A stretch of 64,000 nt of DNA from Bifidobacterium saguini DSM 23967 (GCF_000741715.1 NZ_JGZN01000006.1:62001-126000); one strand, 5' to 3'. Shown: positions 8,876 through 18,945, counted from the stretch's first letter. Translations and numbers: made by a program. The notes: generated from the letters alone by a model not told the origin.

Positions 8876-9591
8876 ATGGCGGTCATTTTCATTGTTGACG
8901 ACGATCAGGCCATTGGCGAAATGCTCAGTCTGGTGCTGGAAAATGAGGGATTCCAAACAGTCACCTGCATGGATGGTTTGCGTGCTGTGGAAATGTTCCC
9001 CACAGTCAAGCCTGATTTGATTCTGCTTGACGTGATGCTTCCCGGCTTGGACGGCACCGAAGTGGCCCGTCGTATTCGTGAGACTTCCAACGTGCCAATC
9101 ATCATGCTCACCGCAAAGTCGGATACCACTGATGTTGTGGCTGGTCTTGAAGCGGGTGCCGACGATTACGTGCCCAAACCATTCAAAGTGGCCGAACTAC
9201 TGGCCCGAATCCGTGCTCGCTTCCGTATTGCGCGCCCCGTAGCGGTCGAGGAATCCGGTTCGTCGGCCAAGGACGCCACTGTAAACCATATTGAACGTGG
9301 CGGTATCGTCATCGATCGTTTGGAGCATACGGCAACCAAGGATGGCAAGGATCTGGGGTTGACGCCAATGGAGTTCGAGCTGTTGTTCGTACTCGCCAAA
9401 GCCGCAGGGGAGGCCATCAGCCGTTCCACGCTATTGCATGATGTCTGGGGTATGAGAGCTCCGGCGATACCCGTTTGGTGAATGTGCATGTGCAGCGTTT
9501 GCGTGCCAAAGTGGAGAACGACCCCGAGAATCCGCAAATCATTCAAACGGTGCGCGGCATCGGCTACAAATTTGTGACTCCTGAGAACTGA
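8876..9591 (+). pseudogene. mtrA: MtrA response regulator, single-base frameshift in the DNA-binding domain
   Basis: OmpR-family response regulator. The receiver domain has IVDDDQ, phospho-acceptor D in LLDVMLPG, the T/S in IIMLTAKS and Lys in VPKPF. The winged-helix domain starts at LTPMEFELL and runs to LLHDVWG. Then the frame gives MRAPAIPVW and stops at 9481. One additional T in GGTATGAGAG (about 9450-9453) restores [20 protein letters not shown] through [17 protein letters not shown] ending at 9591, three bases before mtrB. As written, the protein lacks the recognition helix and wing and should not bind DNA. MtrA is indispensable in mycobacteria and conserved in actinobacteria, so error or very recent mutation is likely. 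ATG 8876 follows AAGGAG by 12 bases. Confidence 0.88.
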
Positions 9592-9593
9592 TC

Positions 9594-11390
9594 GTGACTG
9601 ATTCGGCACCATTGCAAACCCCGGAGACCTCACCTAAGACACGTACCACGTTGGTCATGCCCCACCACAGCTTCCGTTTCAGTTTCAAACGGTTGCTCAG
9701 GCATGGGCGTTCCGAAGTACGCCGCTCACTGCAGGCTCGAACCGTGGCCTTGACGGTGTTGCTCACCTTGTCTGTGGTCATTGTGTTCTCTATGGTTTCG
9801 ATGATTTCGGTGCGCGCGTCACTGCTCACGCAAACCACATCCCAGTCTCAAGCGGATTTCTCCAATATGGTGGAGCAGGCGCAAACCGGTTTGGATGCCT
9901 CTGATGCCACCACCACCGTGCAGATTCAACAGCTTGTCAATGATCTGGCTTCGAACCTGCAATCTGACGGTGCATCCAATCTGGTGGGCGTGTATATGTG
10001 GAGCCGAGAATCCACGGCACGTTCCATCATCCCTATTTCCACCGAGCCTACATATGAGGATGTCATCACCGCTGATATGCATTCCGCAGTGGCTTCCGAT
10101 GTGGAAGGCAATGTGTTCTATCAGCCGGTGAATCTGCCCATCGCCTCTGATGCATGGAATGGGAACACGCCAGGTGCTGTGCTGGGCACGGTATTGGATT
10201 ATGGCGTGGCCGGGAATCTGGAATTTTTCGCCGTGTATTCCTATGCGCTGCAACAGCAGTCGCTGACGCAGATTCAGCTCAGCCTGTTGACTGTGTGCGC
10301 GCTGCTTTCCATAGCGGTGGGCGTAGTGATGTGGATGGTGATTCGCGGCATCGTTCGCCCAGTGGAGCATGTGGCATATGCGGCGGAAACCCTGGCATCC
10401 GGCAATCTTGATACGCGCGTGGAAGTGAATCGCAAGGATGAGCTTGGCGTGCTGCAGCGTTCGTTCAACGGCATGGCTGATTCATTGAATCAGAAAATCG
10501 ATCAGCTTGAGGAAGCCAGTGCCTCGCAGAAACGGTTCGTCTCCGACGTGAGCCATGAACTGCGCATCCCGGTGACCACCATGCGTATGGCTTCCGATTT
10601 GCTGGAAATGAAAAAAGATGATTTCGATCCGGCAACAAAGCGTACGGTTGAACTGCTGTCTGGCCAGATTAATCGTTTTCAGGATTTGCTCGCTGACCTG
10701 TTGGAAATCTCCCGATACGATGCCGGCTATGCTGCATTGGATTTGGTGGATGCTGATATGCGCGATCCAGTGAACGATGCCATTGAGCAGGTGACTGGTA
10801 TTGCGGCGGCCAAACATGTGAATATTCGTGCCATGCTGCCCAATGTGCAGGTGCTCGCCAAAGTCGATGCTCGCCGCGTGACCCGTATTGTTCGCAATCT
10901 TTTGGCCAATGCGGTTGATTTCGCCGAAGACAAACCCATTGATGTGCGTATCGCGGCCAATCGCAAGGCCGTGGTCATCAGCGTGCGAGATTACGGTGTA
11001 GGCATGGATGCGAACACTGTGGTCCATGTGTTCGACCGATTCTGGAGAGGCGACCCATCCCGTTCCCGCATCACCGGAGGAACTGGTCTGGGCCTATCTA
11101 TTTCCATGACCGATGCGCTCCTGCATCATGGTTCGATTCGCGTGCGCTCGGCATTGGGGGAAGGTACATGGTTCCTGGTGATGCTGCCACGCGATCCTCT
11201 GAACGGGGAAGTGGCGGATAGTGATCTTCCCATTACTTTCGCGAGTGAGGCTCCGGATGACTTCTCGGTTTCCGGTGGATTCGGTGTAGCGGAAAGTCCG
11301 GTTGCGGAGCGCAGCAATGCGGTAGCCATCGCGCCATCTGCTCAGGATAATGGCACACATCCAACCGATGATGAGGATGGTGACGAATGA
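9594..11390 (+). CDS. mtrB: MtrB sensor histidine kinase
   Basis: Membrane histidine kinase of 598 residues, partner of MtrA. There is a cytoplasmic N-terminus, span 1 near 50-75 ([20 protein letters not shown]), an extracellular sensor of ~150 residues, span 2 ([20 protein letters not shown]), HAMP domain, and DHp domain with phospho-acceptor His in [17 protein letters not shown]. The ATPase part has N box [11 protein letters not shown]1 DYGVGMD, F box [11 protein letters not shown] and G2 [11 protein letters not shown] ~65-residue acidic tail follows. GTG 9594 begins 2 bases after the repaired mtrA stop, and the 3' end overlaps lpqB (ATGA). The MtrAB system adjusts cell-wall growth and division in actinobacteria. 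Confidence 0.92.
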   Translation: MTDSAPLQTPETSPKTRTTLVMPHHSFRFSFKRLLRHGRSEVRRSLQARTVALTVLLTLSVVIVFSMVSMISVRASLLTQTTSQSQADFSNMVEQAQTGLDASDATTTVQIQQLVNDLASNLQSDGASNLVGVYMWSRESTARSIIPISTEPTYEDVITADMHSAVASDVEGNVFYQPVNLPIASDAWNGNTPGAVLGTVLDYGVAGNLEFFAVYSYALQQQSLTQIQLSLLTVCALLSIAVGVVMWMVIRGIVRPVEHVAYAAETLASGNLDTRVEVNRKDELGVLQRSFNGMADSLNQKIDQLEEASASQKRFVSDVSHELRIPVTTMRMASDLLEMKKDDFDPATKRTVELLSGQINRFQDLLADLLEISRYDAGYAALDLVDADMRDPVNDAIEQVTGIAAAKHVNIRAMLPNVQVLAKVDARRVTRIVRNLLANAVDFAEDKPIDVRIAANRKAVVISVRDYGVGMDANTVVHVFDRFWRGDPSRSRITGGTGLGLSISMTDALLHHGSIRVRSALGEGTWFLVMLPRDPLNGEVADSDLPITFASEAPDDFSVSGGFGVAESPVAERSNAVAIAPSAQDNGTHPTDDEDGDE

Positions 11391-13117
11391 AAGACAAGCG
11401 CATACGATCGATCATCGCCTCCATCGCAACGTCGCTATGCGCAGCGGCTTTGACCGCCTGCTCGAGCCCATTCGCTTTACCGACCAGCGGCAGCGTTCAG
11501 ACGCTTGCTCCGGTGCAGCAGCAGACTCAGCGCGTGTACACCAATCCACAAGGGCCCAATGATGATGCGCAGCCTGAAAGCATCGTTGAAGGTTTTTATG
11601 ATGCTATGCCGGCTGGCGTGCAGTCAGACGGGTACCGTGTGGCCCGCGAATTCCTCACATCCTCAGCCTCCACCACATGGAATGGCGATGGCTCCGCAGT
11701 GATTTACAGCGGTACTCCTGATTTTCGCCGCCGTGCCAACACAATGACCGCTCCGCAAGGCGCGGAAAGCTCGCTCATCGTAGAAGTGAACGTGCAAGTA
11801 GTGGGCGCACTGGATTCACATGGTTCGTATACGCCAGTGCATGATACGCAATCTCGAAAACTGTCATACACGTTGATCAAGCGAAAAGGACAGTGGCGTA
11901 TTTCCTCGCTGGAAAACGGAGTGGTGATTTCCACCGCGGATTTCGACCAGGTGTTCAGACAGGTTTCCGTCTATCAGGTGGCTTCTTCCGGCAAACAATT
12001 AGTGCCGGACGTTCGTTGGCTGAGCTGGCGCAACTGGCGTACTCAGGCGGTGCGAGAAGTATTGGGCGATGCGCCGAGCTGGCTGAAGGATGCGGTGAAG
12101 GAACCCGGTGCGAATACGGTGTCTTTGGCCGTGGACTCAGTGCCGGTGCAAGACAGTTCGGTGGAAGTCAGCCTTACTCGCGGCATCAATGCACTCAGTG
12201 ACGAAGACCGTAGCATGCTGGTGCATCGCATCAGATTGACGTTGGGTGACGGCAATTCGGGATATAACCTGAAAGTGACCGGCGATGGTGTGGATTATTC
12301 GGATGCCGATTCGAATATCAAGCTCGATGCCGATCAGCCGGCGGTAGGTGTATATACGTTGACCGGTGGTCATGTGGTTTCGCTGTCCAGCTCCAGCCCG
12401 CTGCGCGTGGGGGATGCTTCCGGGTTTGATGATGCGCTCGGATTCACATTCTCCACCAATGGGGGAGCGGTATTGCAGGCGGACGGTGTTGTGAAATGCT
12501 TGGATGCAGGCGGCGGCTCCTGCGGCACGCTGTTCGGCAATGCTCGCGTACGTTCGATAACGGCCGGGTTGAACGGTGAAGTGTGGGCGGTCAGCAAGGA
12601 TGGCAAGACGCTGTACGTCTATCGCAATGAGAAATCCATAAAACTGGATATGCCGTGGCTGGATGACGGGGGAGTGGTGACTTCCGTGAACGTATCCACC
12701 GAAGGTGCGCGTTTGGCGGTGGCCATCAACGGAGGCTCGTTGAGCGGCGTGGCGATTACCGGCATTGTGCGCGATGCCAATAACGATGTCATCGGATTGA
12801 GTAAAGCGGCGGCGCAGGTAAGCCGAACGCAGAATGTGGCCATGCTCTCGTTCTATAACGATTTGAATCTCGTGTATGCCACTTCGGCGCCTCAGGATGG
12901 AGCCCAGCAGAGCGCATATCGTCAGATTGTGCCCGGTCCTGATACCGTGCAGCGCCTGCCTGAAGGCACGATAGTATCGATGGCTTCGGGCCAGATTAGT
13001 CTGTATCGCCGTTTGGCTGTACTTGATGACACTGGTACCGTGCGTTCGGTTTCCGGCTCTTTGGACGGCTCCTGGTCTATTGCGGATAGTCAGGTTACCG
13101 CTTTGGGTTCACAATGA
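11387..13117 (+). CDS. lpqB: LpqB-type lipoprotein, modulator of MtrAB
   Basis: Lipoprotein of 576 residues. It has a signal peptide with lipobox LTAC (Cys 25), followed by [12 protein letters not shown], the typical opening of LpqB. The middle holds a GerMN-like domain (about residues 200-310; [20 protein letters not shown]) and the C-terminal half is a beta-propeller-like region with poor repeats ([38 protein letters not shown]). In other actinobacteria LpqB binds the MtrB sensor domain and tunes it. The 4-base ATGA overlap with mtrB supports coupled expression. A bidirectional terminator follows within 40 bases. Confidence 0.9.
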   Translation: MKDKRIRSIIASIATSLCAAALTACSSPFALPTSGSVQTLAPVQQQTQRVYTNPQGPNDDAQPESIVEGFYDAMPAGVQSDGYRVAREFLTSSASTTWNGDGSAVIYSGTPDFRRRANTMTAPQGAESSLIVEVNVQVVGALDSHGSYTPVHDTQSRKLSYTLIKRKGQWRISSLENGVVISTADFDQVFRQVSVYQVASSGKQLVPDVRWLSWRNWRTQAVREVLGDAPSWLKDAVKEPGANTVSLAVDSVPVQDSSVEVSLTRGINALSDEDRSMLVHRIRLTLGDGNSGYNLKVTGDGVDYSDADSNIKLDADQPAVGVYTLTGGHVVSLSSSSPLRVGDASGFDDALGFTFSTNGGAVLQADGVVKCLDAGGGSCGTLFGNARVRSITAGLNGEVWAVSKDGKTLYVYRNEKSIKLDMPWLDDGGVVTSVNVSTEGARLAVAINGGSLSGVAITGIVRDANNDVIGLSKAAAQVSRTQNVAMLSFYNDLNLVYATSAPQDGAQQSAYRQIVPGPDTVQRLPEGTIVSMASGQISLYRRLAVLDDTGTVRSVSGSLDGSWSIADSQVTALGSQ

Positions 13118-13150
13118 TTCGCGTTGTGCGCATTGTTCTGGCATATGAAG

Positions 13151-13194
13151 ATATGAAAAACTCCCGTACGCTTAGCGCGCGGGAGTTTTCATAT
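13151..13194. terminator. Bidirectional terminator between lpqB and the convergent small gene
   Basis: CTCCCG and CGGGAG arms flanked by AAAA and TTTT, with outer ATATGAAAA/TTTTCATAT also complementary. It can work on both strands, ending lpqB (+) and the gene at 13216-13488 (-). Confidence 0.85.
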
Positions 13195-13215
13195 AGTGAC
13201 AGGAAGCCAGACAGA

Positions 13216-13488
13216 TCAGATGCCGCCGTATTCCTTCTTGAACAGTTCGGCTGGTACTTCGGAGTTCATCGGAACCTCATAGATGAGGTATGCCATGTTG
13301 AACGGGATGTTGAACAGGTGACGGGTCACGCCATACTCTTCCTTGGTGCCCAGGAAGTTGAAGTTATCCGGGCATTCCGGCTCCCACTTGGCCAGAAGCT
13401 TGGCGGCGTCGCCAATAGTGGCGGCCACGCCGGCCAGCTGCTTCACACCCTCCACTTGCTTGATGATAAGAAACACGGTCTTCTGCAT
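13216..13488 (-). CDS. Hypothetical protein, 90 aa
   Basis: Small soluble protein without signal peptide or membrane span; I do not recognise a family. The N-terminus MQKTVFLIIKQVEGVKQLAGV looks like a beta strand followed by a helix; the C-terminal part is aromatic (FNIPFNMAYLIYEVPM). Support as a gene: a good SD (AAAGGG) 6 bases before ATG 13488, codon use like its neighbours, a terminator immediately downstream, and absence of a better frame on the other strand. Its upstream region is shared with the divergent fructose-type operon (287 bases between the two start codons), but nothing shows a functional link. Confidence 0.7.
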   Translation of the reverse strand: MQKTVFLIIKQVEGVKQLAGVAATIGDAAKLLAKWEPECPDNFNFLGTKEEYGVTRHLFNIPFNMAYLIYEVPMNSEVPAELFKKEYGGI

Positions 13489-13623
13489 AGTTACCCTTTC
13501 TGTATACCTGTAGCAACGGCCTTGTCGCTCGGTTGACGAGCGGCATTGCCGCTATGCAACCAACTACCATTATGGTTGATAAATGGCCTTAATCCGCCGA
13601 GTTTCGCCCATCTGAACGCACTG

Positions 13624-13664
13624 TTATCAAAACGTTATAGACCTGTTATCAAACTGTTACCGCT
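13624..13664. promoter_or_regulatory. LacI-type operator-like pair upstream of fruE
   Basis: Two similar boxes in tandem: TTATCAAAACGTTATAG (13624-13640) and TTATCAAACTGTTACC (13646-13661). The first has an AACGTT core with central CG, characteristic of LacI-family operators. Similar boxes occur before the alpha-galactosidase gene (18829-18844) and the LacI gene (22753-22768). The sites lie 110-150 bases before the fruE start. Which regulator binds is inference. Confidence 0.55.
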
Positions 13665-13774
13665 CACGATTGAACATCAGACCTGTTCGTTCCATACTTA
13701 AGACTGTCGATGACATGAAGTCATCAATGTGGATGGATGGACATCCAGAGAACACTGCTCGAGGAGGAGTATTC

Positions 13775-14755
13775 ATGAAGAATTGGAAGAAAGCTATTGC
13801 TCTTGTTGCTTCCGCTGCTGCATTGGTAAGTGTTGCGGCTTGTGGTTCCAGCAGCGCTGGTGGCAGCAACGATGGCAAGAAGACCGTCGGCTTCGTGGCC
13901 GTTGGTCCTGAGGGCGGCTTCCGTACCGCTAACGAGAACGACATCAAGTCCGCATTCAAGGATGCAGGCTTCGATTTGGTCTACTCCCCGACTCAGAACA
14001 ACGATCAGCAGAAGCAGATTCAGGCTTTCAACAAGTTCGTGAACGACGAAGTTGACGCCATCATCCTGTCTTCCACTGAGGATTCCGGTTGGGATGACTC
14101 CCTGAAGAAGGCCGCTGAGGCTGAGATCCCGGTCTTCACCGTTGATCGTAACGTGTCCGTCAAGGACGCCGATGCCAAGAAGGCTATCGTCTCCCACATC
14201 GGACCGTCCAACGAATGGGCTGGCCAGCAGGCCGCCGAGTTCGTCAACAAGAACTTCCCGGACGGCGCCAACGGCTTCATCCTGGAAGGCCCTGCAGGCC
14301 TGTCCGTGGTGAAGGATCGTGGCACCGGCTGGTCCGACAAGGTTGCCTCCAACATTAAGGTCCTTGAGTCCCAGTCCGCTAACTGGTCCACTGATGAGGC
14401 CAAGACCGTGACCGCTGGTCTGCTTGACAAGTACAAGTCTGAGAACCCGCAGTTCATCTTCGCCCAGAACGATGAGATGGGCCTCGGTGCCGCTCAGGCT
14501 GTTGACGCTGCCGGCCTCAAGGGCAAGGTCAAGATCATCACCATTGATGGTACCAAGAACGCTCTGCAGGCTCTGGTTGACGGCGACCTCTCCTACGTGA
14601 TCGAGTACAACCCGATCTTCGGTAAGGAAACTGCTCAGGCCGTCAAGGATTACCTGGATGGCAAGAAGGTTGAGAAGGACATCCAGATCGAGTCCAAGAC
14701 CTTCGACGCCGCCAGCGCCAAGGAAGCTCTGGACAACAACTCCCGCGCTTACTGA
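13775..14755 (+). CDS. fruE: Sugar ABC transporter substrate-binding lipoprotein (FruE-like)
   Basis: Periplasmic-binding-protein type I lipoprotein of 326 residues, with lipobox SVAAC (Cys 23), then a Gly/Ser linker and GFVAVGPEGGFRTANENDI. It resembles E. coli YtfQ-type furanose binders and the fructose-binding FruE reported in B. longum. The sugar is assigned from family and the one-binding-protein, one-ATPase, two-permease layout. Start: ATG 13775 lies 6 bases after GAGGAGGAG; an upstream extension of 35 residues in the same frame is not credible because it precedes the signal peptide. Very strongly biased codon use (AAG, CTG, GGC) suggests high expression. A hairpin separates it from the ATPase gene. 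Confidence 0.85.
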   Translation: MKNWKKAIALVASAAALVSVAACGSSSAGGSNDGKKTVGFVAVGPEGGFRTANENDIKSAFKDAGFDLVYSPTQNNDQQKQIQAFNKFVNDEVDAIILSSTEDSGWDDSLKKAAEAEIPVFTVDRNVSVKDADAKKAIVSHIGPSNEWAGQQAAEFVNKNFPDGANGFILEGPAGLSVVKDRGTGWSDKVASNIKVLESQSANWSTDEAKTVTAGLLDKYKSENPQFIFAQNDEMGLGAAQAVDAAGLKGKVKIITIDGTKNALQALVDGDLSYVIEYNPIFGKETAQAVKDYLDGKKVEKDIQIESKTFDAASAKEALDNNSRAY

Positions 14756-14796
14756 TAGCACGGCTGCTCAACACTGATAACTGAACTGAACTCGTA

Positions 14797-14839
14797 GTGA
14801 TGGTGTGAGAAGGAAAACATGCTCCTTCCACACCATCAC
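14797..14839 (+). promoter_or_regulatory. Intercistronic hairpin between fruE and fruK
   Basis: GTGATGGTGTG (14797-14807) pairs with CACACCATCAC (14829-14839), and the inner GAAGGA pairs with TCCTTC. No T-run follows, so it is more likely an mRNA-stabilising or partial stop element that keeps binding-protein mRNA in excess of the downstream genes. A LacI-like box (CACAAAACGATAACA, 14859-14873) lies just after it. Confidence 0.7.
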
Positions 14840-14901
14840 TCATGTTCGGCCCAAATATCACAAAACGATAACAAAAATTCCTTCTCGTTTAAGGCAAAGA
14901 C

Positions 14902-16440
14902 ATGACTGATAAAACCCCTATCGTCGTGATGAAGGGCATCACGATTGAGTTCCCGGGCGTCAAGGCTTTGGACGGTGTCGACCTGACCCTCTACCCAGGT
15001 GAAGTGCACGCTCTCATGGGTGAGAACGGTGCTGGTAAGTCGACCATGATCAAGGCTCTGACCGGTGTGTACAAGATCAACTCTGGCTCCATCACCGTCG
15101 AGGGCAAGCCGCAAAGCTTCAACGGCACTTTGGATGCTCAAAACGCCGGTATCGCCACTGTGTACCAGGAAGTGAACCTGTGCACCAACCTCTCCGTTGG
15201 TGAGAACGTGATGCTCGGCCATGAAAAGCGTGGCCCGTTCGGCATCGACTGGAAGAAGACCCACGAAGCCGCCAAGACGTATCTGGCCCAGATGGGTCTG
15301 GAGAACATCGACCCGCACACTCCGCTGAGCTCCATCTCCATCGCCATGCAGCAGCTGGTCGCCATCGCCCGCGCTATGGTCATCAACGCCAAGGTGCTGA
15401 TTCTCGATGAGCCGACTTCCTCCCTGGATGCCAACGAGGTGCAGGACCTGTTCAAGATCATGCGCAAGGTGCGTGACTCGGGCGTGGCCATCCTGTTCGT
15501 CTCCCACTTCCTCGATCAGATCTACGAGATCACCGACCGTCTGACCATTCTGCGTAACGGTAAGTTCATCAAGGAAGTCATGACCAAGGACACTCCGCGT
15601 GACGAACTCATCGGCATGATGATTGGTAAGTCCGCCGCCGAGCTTTCCCAGATTGGCGCCAAGAAGTCTCGCCGCGAAATCAAGTCCGGCGAGAAGCCGC
15701 TGGCCGAAGTCAAGGGCCTGGGCAAGAAGGGCACCATCAACCCGGTCGATCTGGATATCTACAAGGGCGAGGTCGTCGGCTTCGCAGGCCTGCTGGGTTC
15801 CGGCCGTACCGAGCTTGGCCGTCTGCTCTTCGGCGCAGACAAGCCGGACTCCGGTACCTACGAGTTCAACGGCAAGCAGGTCAACATTTCCGACCCGTAC
15901 ACCGCCCTGAAGAACAAGATCGCATACTCCACCGAAAACCGTCGTGATGAGGGCATCATCGGTGACCTTACCGTTCGCCAGAACATCCTCATCGCACTGC
16001 AGGCCACCCGCGGCATGTTCAACCCGATTCCGAAGAAGGAAGCGGACGCGATCGTCGACAAGTACATGGAAGAACTTAACGTTCGTCCGCGCGATCCCGA
16101 TCGCCCGATCAAGAACCTGTCTGGTGGTAACCAGCAGAAGGTGCTGATCGGCCGTTGGCTGGCCACCCACCCGGAGCTGCTCATCCTCGACGAGCCGACC
16201 CGCGGTATCGATATCGGCGCCAAGGCTGAAATTCAGCAGGTCGTGCTCGACCTCGCCGCCAAGGGCATGGGCGTCGTCTTCATCTCCTCCGAGCTTGAAG
16301 AGGTCGTGCGTCTGTCCGACGACATCGAGGTCCTGAAGGATCGCCACAAGATCGCAGAAATCGAAAACGACGACACCGTCTCTCAGGCGACCATCGTCGA
16401 AACCATTGCTAACACCAACGTGAACGGAAAGGAGGCGTGA
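14902..16440 (+). CDS. fruK: Sugar ABC transporter ATPase, two tandem domains (FruK-like)
   Basis: Cytoplasmic ATPase of 512 residues with two nucleotide-binding domains, as in RbsA/YtfR. The first has Walker A GENGAGKST and Walker B VLILDEPTSSLD, with a weak signature (SISIAMQQ). The second has a degenerate Walker A (GLLGSGRTE), signature LSGGNQQK and Walker B LLILDEPTRGID. Loss of the second Walker A lysine is normal in this subfamily. It powers uptake through the two permeases that follow. The stop codon is 1 base before the fruF start, so the genes are tightly coupled. Confidence 0.9.
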   Translation: MTDKTPIVVMKGITIEFPGVKALDGVDLTLYPGEVHALMGENGAGKSTMIKALTGVYKINSGSITVEGKPQSFNGTLDAQNAGIATVYQEVNLCTNLSVGENVMLGHEKRGPFGIDWKKTHEAAKTYLAQMGLENIDPHTPLSSISIAMQQLVAIARAMVINAKVLILDEPTSSLDANEVQDLFKIMRKVRDSGVAILFVSHFLDQIYEITDRLTILRNGKFIKEVMTKDTPRDELIGMMIGKSAAELSQIGAKKSRREIKSGEKPLAEVKGLGKKGTINPVDLDIYKGEVVGFAGLLGSGRTELGRLLFGADKPDSGTYEFNGKQVNISDPYTALKNKIAYSTENRRDEGIIGDLTVRQNILIALQATRGMFNPIPKKEADAIVDKYMEELNVRPRDPDRPIKNLSGGNQQKVLIGRWLATHPELLILDEPTRGIDIGAKAEIQQVVLDLAAKGMGVVFISSELEEVVRLSDDIEVLKDRHKIAEIENDDTVSQATIVETIANTNVNGKEA

Positions 16441-16441
16441 G

Positions 16442-17512
16442 ATGGCTGAAAAGGCAAAGGAAGAGGGCAACGCTCTCGTGAAGAAGCTGCTGAGCAACAA
16501 CCTGACCTGGTCCATTGTGGCATTCATCCTCCTGGTCGTCATCTGCACCATCTTCCAGCATGACTTCCTGGCATTGAGCTGGAACGACAACACCGGCGGT
16601 CTGGCCGGCCCGCTGATCACCATGCTTCAGGAATCCGCCCGATACCTGATGATCGCCACCGGTATGACCCTGGTCATCTCCACCGCAGGCATCGACCTCT
16701 CGGTCGGTTCCGTGATGGCCGTGGCAGGTGCCGCCGCCATGCAGTCCCTCTCCAACGGCGTCAACGTGTGGGTCTCCATCCTGATCGCTCTGCTCGTTGG
16801 TCTGGCCATCGGCTGTGTCAACGGCGCTCTGGTCTCCCTGCTTGGTCTCCAGCCGTTCATCACCACCCTGATCATGATGCTCGCCGGCCGTGGTATCGCC
16901 AAGGTGATTACCTCCGGTGAGAACACCGATGCTTCCGCAGTCGCCGGCAACGAGCCGCTCAAGTGGTTCGCCAATGGCTTCATCCTCGGCATCCCCGCCA
17001 ACTTCGTTATCGCCGTGGTCATTGTGATTCTGGTCGGCCTGCTGTGCCGCAAGACCGCAATGGGCATGATGATCGAGGCCGTGGGCATCAACCAGGAAGC
17101 CTCTCGTATGACTGGTATCAAGCCGAAGAAGATCCTCTTCCTCGTCTACGCGGTCTCCGGCTTCCTCGCGGCCATCGCAGGTCTGTTCGCCACCGCATCC
17201 GTGATGCGTGTTGACGTGGTCAAGACCGGTCAGGACCTCGAAATGTACGCCATCCTCGCAGTCGTCATCGGCGGCACCTCGCTGCTCGGTGGTAAGTTCT
17301 CCCTCGCCGGCTCCGCTGTCGGCGCTGTGATTATCGCCATGATCCGCAAGACCATCATCACCCTCGGCATCAACGCCGAAGCAACCCCGGCCTTCTTCGC
17401 CGTCGTCGTGATCGTGATCTGCGTGATGCAGGCTCCTAAGATCCACAACTTGGGTGCGGAAATGAAGCGTAAGCGTGCACTCAAGGCTCAAGCTAAGGCG
17501 GTGGCAGCATGA
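16442..17512 (+). CDS. fruF: Sugar ABC transporter permease (FruF-like)
   Basis: Permease of 356 residues of the ribose/furanose (RbsC-type) family, with about 8-10 spans. Conserved segments are MTLVISTAGIDLSVGSVMAV, LVSLLGLQPFITTLIMMLAGRG and GGTSLLGGKFSLAGSAVGAV. N-terminal ~25 residues are charged and cytoplasmic. It overlaps fruG by 4 bases (ATGA). Together with fruG it should make the heterodimeric membrane channel. Confidence 0.9.
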   Translation: MAEKAKEEGNALVKKLLSNNLTWSIVAFILLVVICTIFQHDFLALSWNDNTGGLAGPLITMLQESARYLMIATGMTLVISTAGIDLSVGSVMAVAGAAAMQSLSNGVNVWVSILIALLVGLAIGCVNGALVSLLGLQPFITTLIMMLAGRGIAKVITSGENTDASAVAGNEPLKWFANGFILGIPANFVIAVVIVILVGLLCRKTAMGMMIEAVGINQEASRMTGIKPKKILFLVYAVSGFLAAIAGLFATASVMRVDVVKTGQDLEMYAILAVVIGGTSLLGGKFSLAGSAVGAVIIAMIRKTIITLGINAEATPAFFAVVVIVICVMQAPKIHNLGAEMKRKRALKAQAKAVAA

Positions 17513-18528
17513 CAACAGCTACGGCAAATAAGGTAAAGGCTCCTAAGAAGGGCTTCAAGCTTGATCGTCAGATGATTCCGACCCTCGCGGCCGTCGTAAT
17601 CTTCCTGCTGATGATCATCATGGGACAGGCACTGTTCGGCACCTACATCCGACTGGGCTTCATCTCCTCCCTGTTCATCGACCACGCCTACCTGATTATC
17701 CTGGCAGTGGCCATGACCCTGCCGATTTTGACCGGTGGTATCGATCTGTCGGTCGGCGCCATCGTGGCAATCACCGCAGTCGTTGGCCTGAAGCTGGCAA
17801 ACGCCGGTGTTCCCGCCATCCTGGTCATGGTCATCATGCTGCTGATCGGTGCCGTGTTCGGTCTGCTGGCCGGCACGCTGATTGAGGAATTCAACATGCA
17901 GCCGTTCATCGCAACCCTGTCTACGATGTTCCTGGCTCGCGGTATCGCCTCCATCATCTCCACCGACTCCCTGACCTTCCCGGAGAACAACAACTTCGAC
18001 TTCATCGCCAACGAGATCAAGATCATCGATAACCCGAAGATCTCCAACGATCTCTCCTTCAACATTGGCGTTGTTATCGCTCTGATTGTTGTGATCTACG
18101 GCTACATCTTCTTGCACCACACCCGCACTGGCCGCACCATCTACGCCATCGGTGGCTCTCGCTCCTCCGCTGAGCTGATGGGTCTGCCGGTCAAGCGCAC
18201 CCAGTACACCATCTACCTGACCTCCGCAATCCTCGCGGCCCTGGCTTCGATTGTGTACACCGCCAACATCGGTTCCGCAAAGAACACCGTTGGTGTGGGC
18301 TGGGAGCTCGACGCAGTGGCCTCCGTGGTTATCGGCGGTACGATCATCACCGGTGGCTTCGGCTACGTGCTCGGTTCCGTGCTCGGCGCTCTGGTCCGCT
18401 CCATCCTCGACCCGCTCACCTCCGACTTCGGTGTGCCGGCAGAATGGACCACCATTGTGGTTGGCCTCATGATCCTCGTCTTCGTGGTGCTGCAGCGCGC
18501 CGTGATGGCAGTCGGGGAGAAAAAATAG
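17509..18528 (+). CDS. fruG: Sugar ABC transporter permease (FruG-like)
   Basis: Second RbsC-type permease, 339 residues, with the same signature segments as its partner (MTLPILTGGIDLSVGAIVAI; EEFNMQPFIATLSTMFLARG; GGTIITGGFGYVLGSVLGAL). It resembles YjfF in the E. coli ytfQRT-yjfF layout. A short N-terminal Lys-rich segment precedes span 1. It is the last gene of the operon; a strong terminator lies 135 bases after it. Confidence 0.9.
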   Translation: MTTATANKVKAPKKGFKLDRQMIPTLAAVVIFLLMIIMGQALFGTYIRLGFISSLFIDHAYLIILAVAMTLPILTGGIDLSVGAIVAITAVVGLKLANAGVPAILVMVIMLLIGAVFGLLAGTLIEEFNMQPFIATLSTMFLARGIASIISTDSLTFPENNNFDFIANEIKIIDNPKISNDLSFNIGVVIALIVVIYGYIFLHHTRTGRTIYAIGGSRSSAELMGLPVKRTQYTIYLTSAILAALASIVYTANIGSAKNTVGVGWELDAVASVVIGGTIITGGFGYVLGSVLGALVRSILDPLTSDFGVPAEWTTIVVGLMILVFVVLQRAVMAVGEKK

Positions 18529-18663
18529 GCCTCCGCGAACACATAACTGAACAATAACTGAATAGGTGTTCCGGTTCTATTGCCTGTGCTCGTCGCGGAG
18601 CGGGGCGATAGGGCCGGAATAAGCACCAAAGACTTTCTCCTTTTTCTTTTCTTCCTTTCATCG

Positions 18664-18712
18664 ACGTGTGGGGAGCAGCTCGGAAATCCGAACTGCTCCC
18701 CACACGTTTTTT
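18664..18712 (+). terminator. Terminator of the fruEKFG operon
   Basis: A perfect 15-bp outer arm ACGTGTGGGGAGCAG pairs with CTGCTCCCCACACGT, with a further inner pairing CGG/CCG, followed by TTTTTT. The 135 bases between fruG and the stem hold nothing else I can identify. Confidence 0.93.
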
Positions 18713-18750
18713 ATATGAGTTTTGGTTCATGACCGCTGCAATGGCATTTT

Positions 18751-18846
18751 ATGAAAACGATTCAATAATGCTGGCTATTTAGAAAAAGACAGCTTTGTAT
18801 ATCAAATTGTTATCGTTGCCACTTTGCTATGAAAACGTTATCGCGC
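18751..18846. promoter_or_regulatory. Operator-like boxes upstream of the alpha-galactosidase gene
   Basis: Three related boxes: ATGAAAACGATTCAA (18751-18765), ATCAAATTGTTATCG (18801-18815) and ATGAAAACGTTATCG (18829-18843). The last one shares AAAACGTTATCG with the box before the LacI gene at 22753-22768. They fit sites for the linked LacI regulator. The remaining ~100 bases to the start codon show no other structure I can call. Confidence 0.6.
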
Positions 18847-18945
18847 TATGCTGTGAACATACGCAACCACAATGGCGTGCGGAACAACGCTGTCAAGCAA
18901 AGCCGCTGCCATGAGGTGCAACCGAACAACATATAAGGAACATCA

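Noticed and set aside
13114-13536. 140-aa frame overlapping the lpqB stop
   Set aside because: It would run through a strong terminator and opposite a small gene with a proper SD; in other actinobacteria the gene after lpqB is different and this frame does not resemble it.
14836-16623. 595-aa open frame antisense to fruK
   Set aside because: Long antisense frames arise from the strongly biased codons of this highly expressed operon; the composition is odd (D, H, L, V rich) and there is no start signal.
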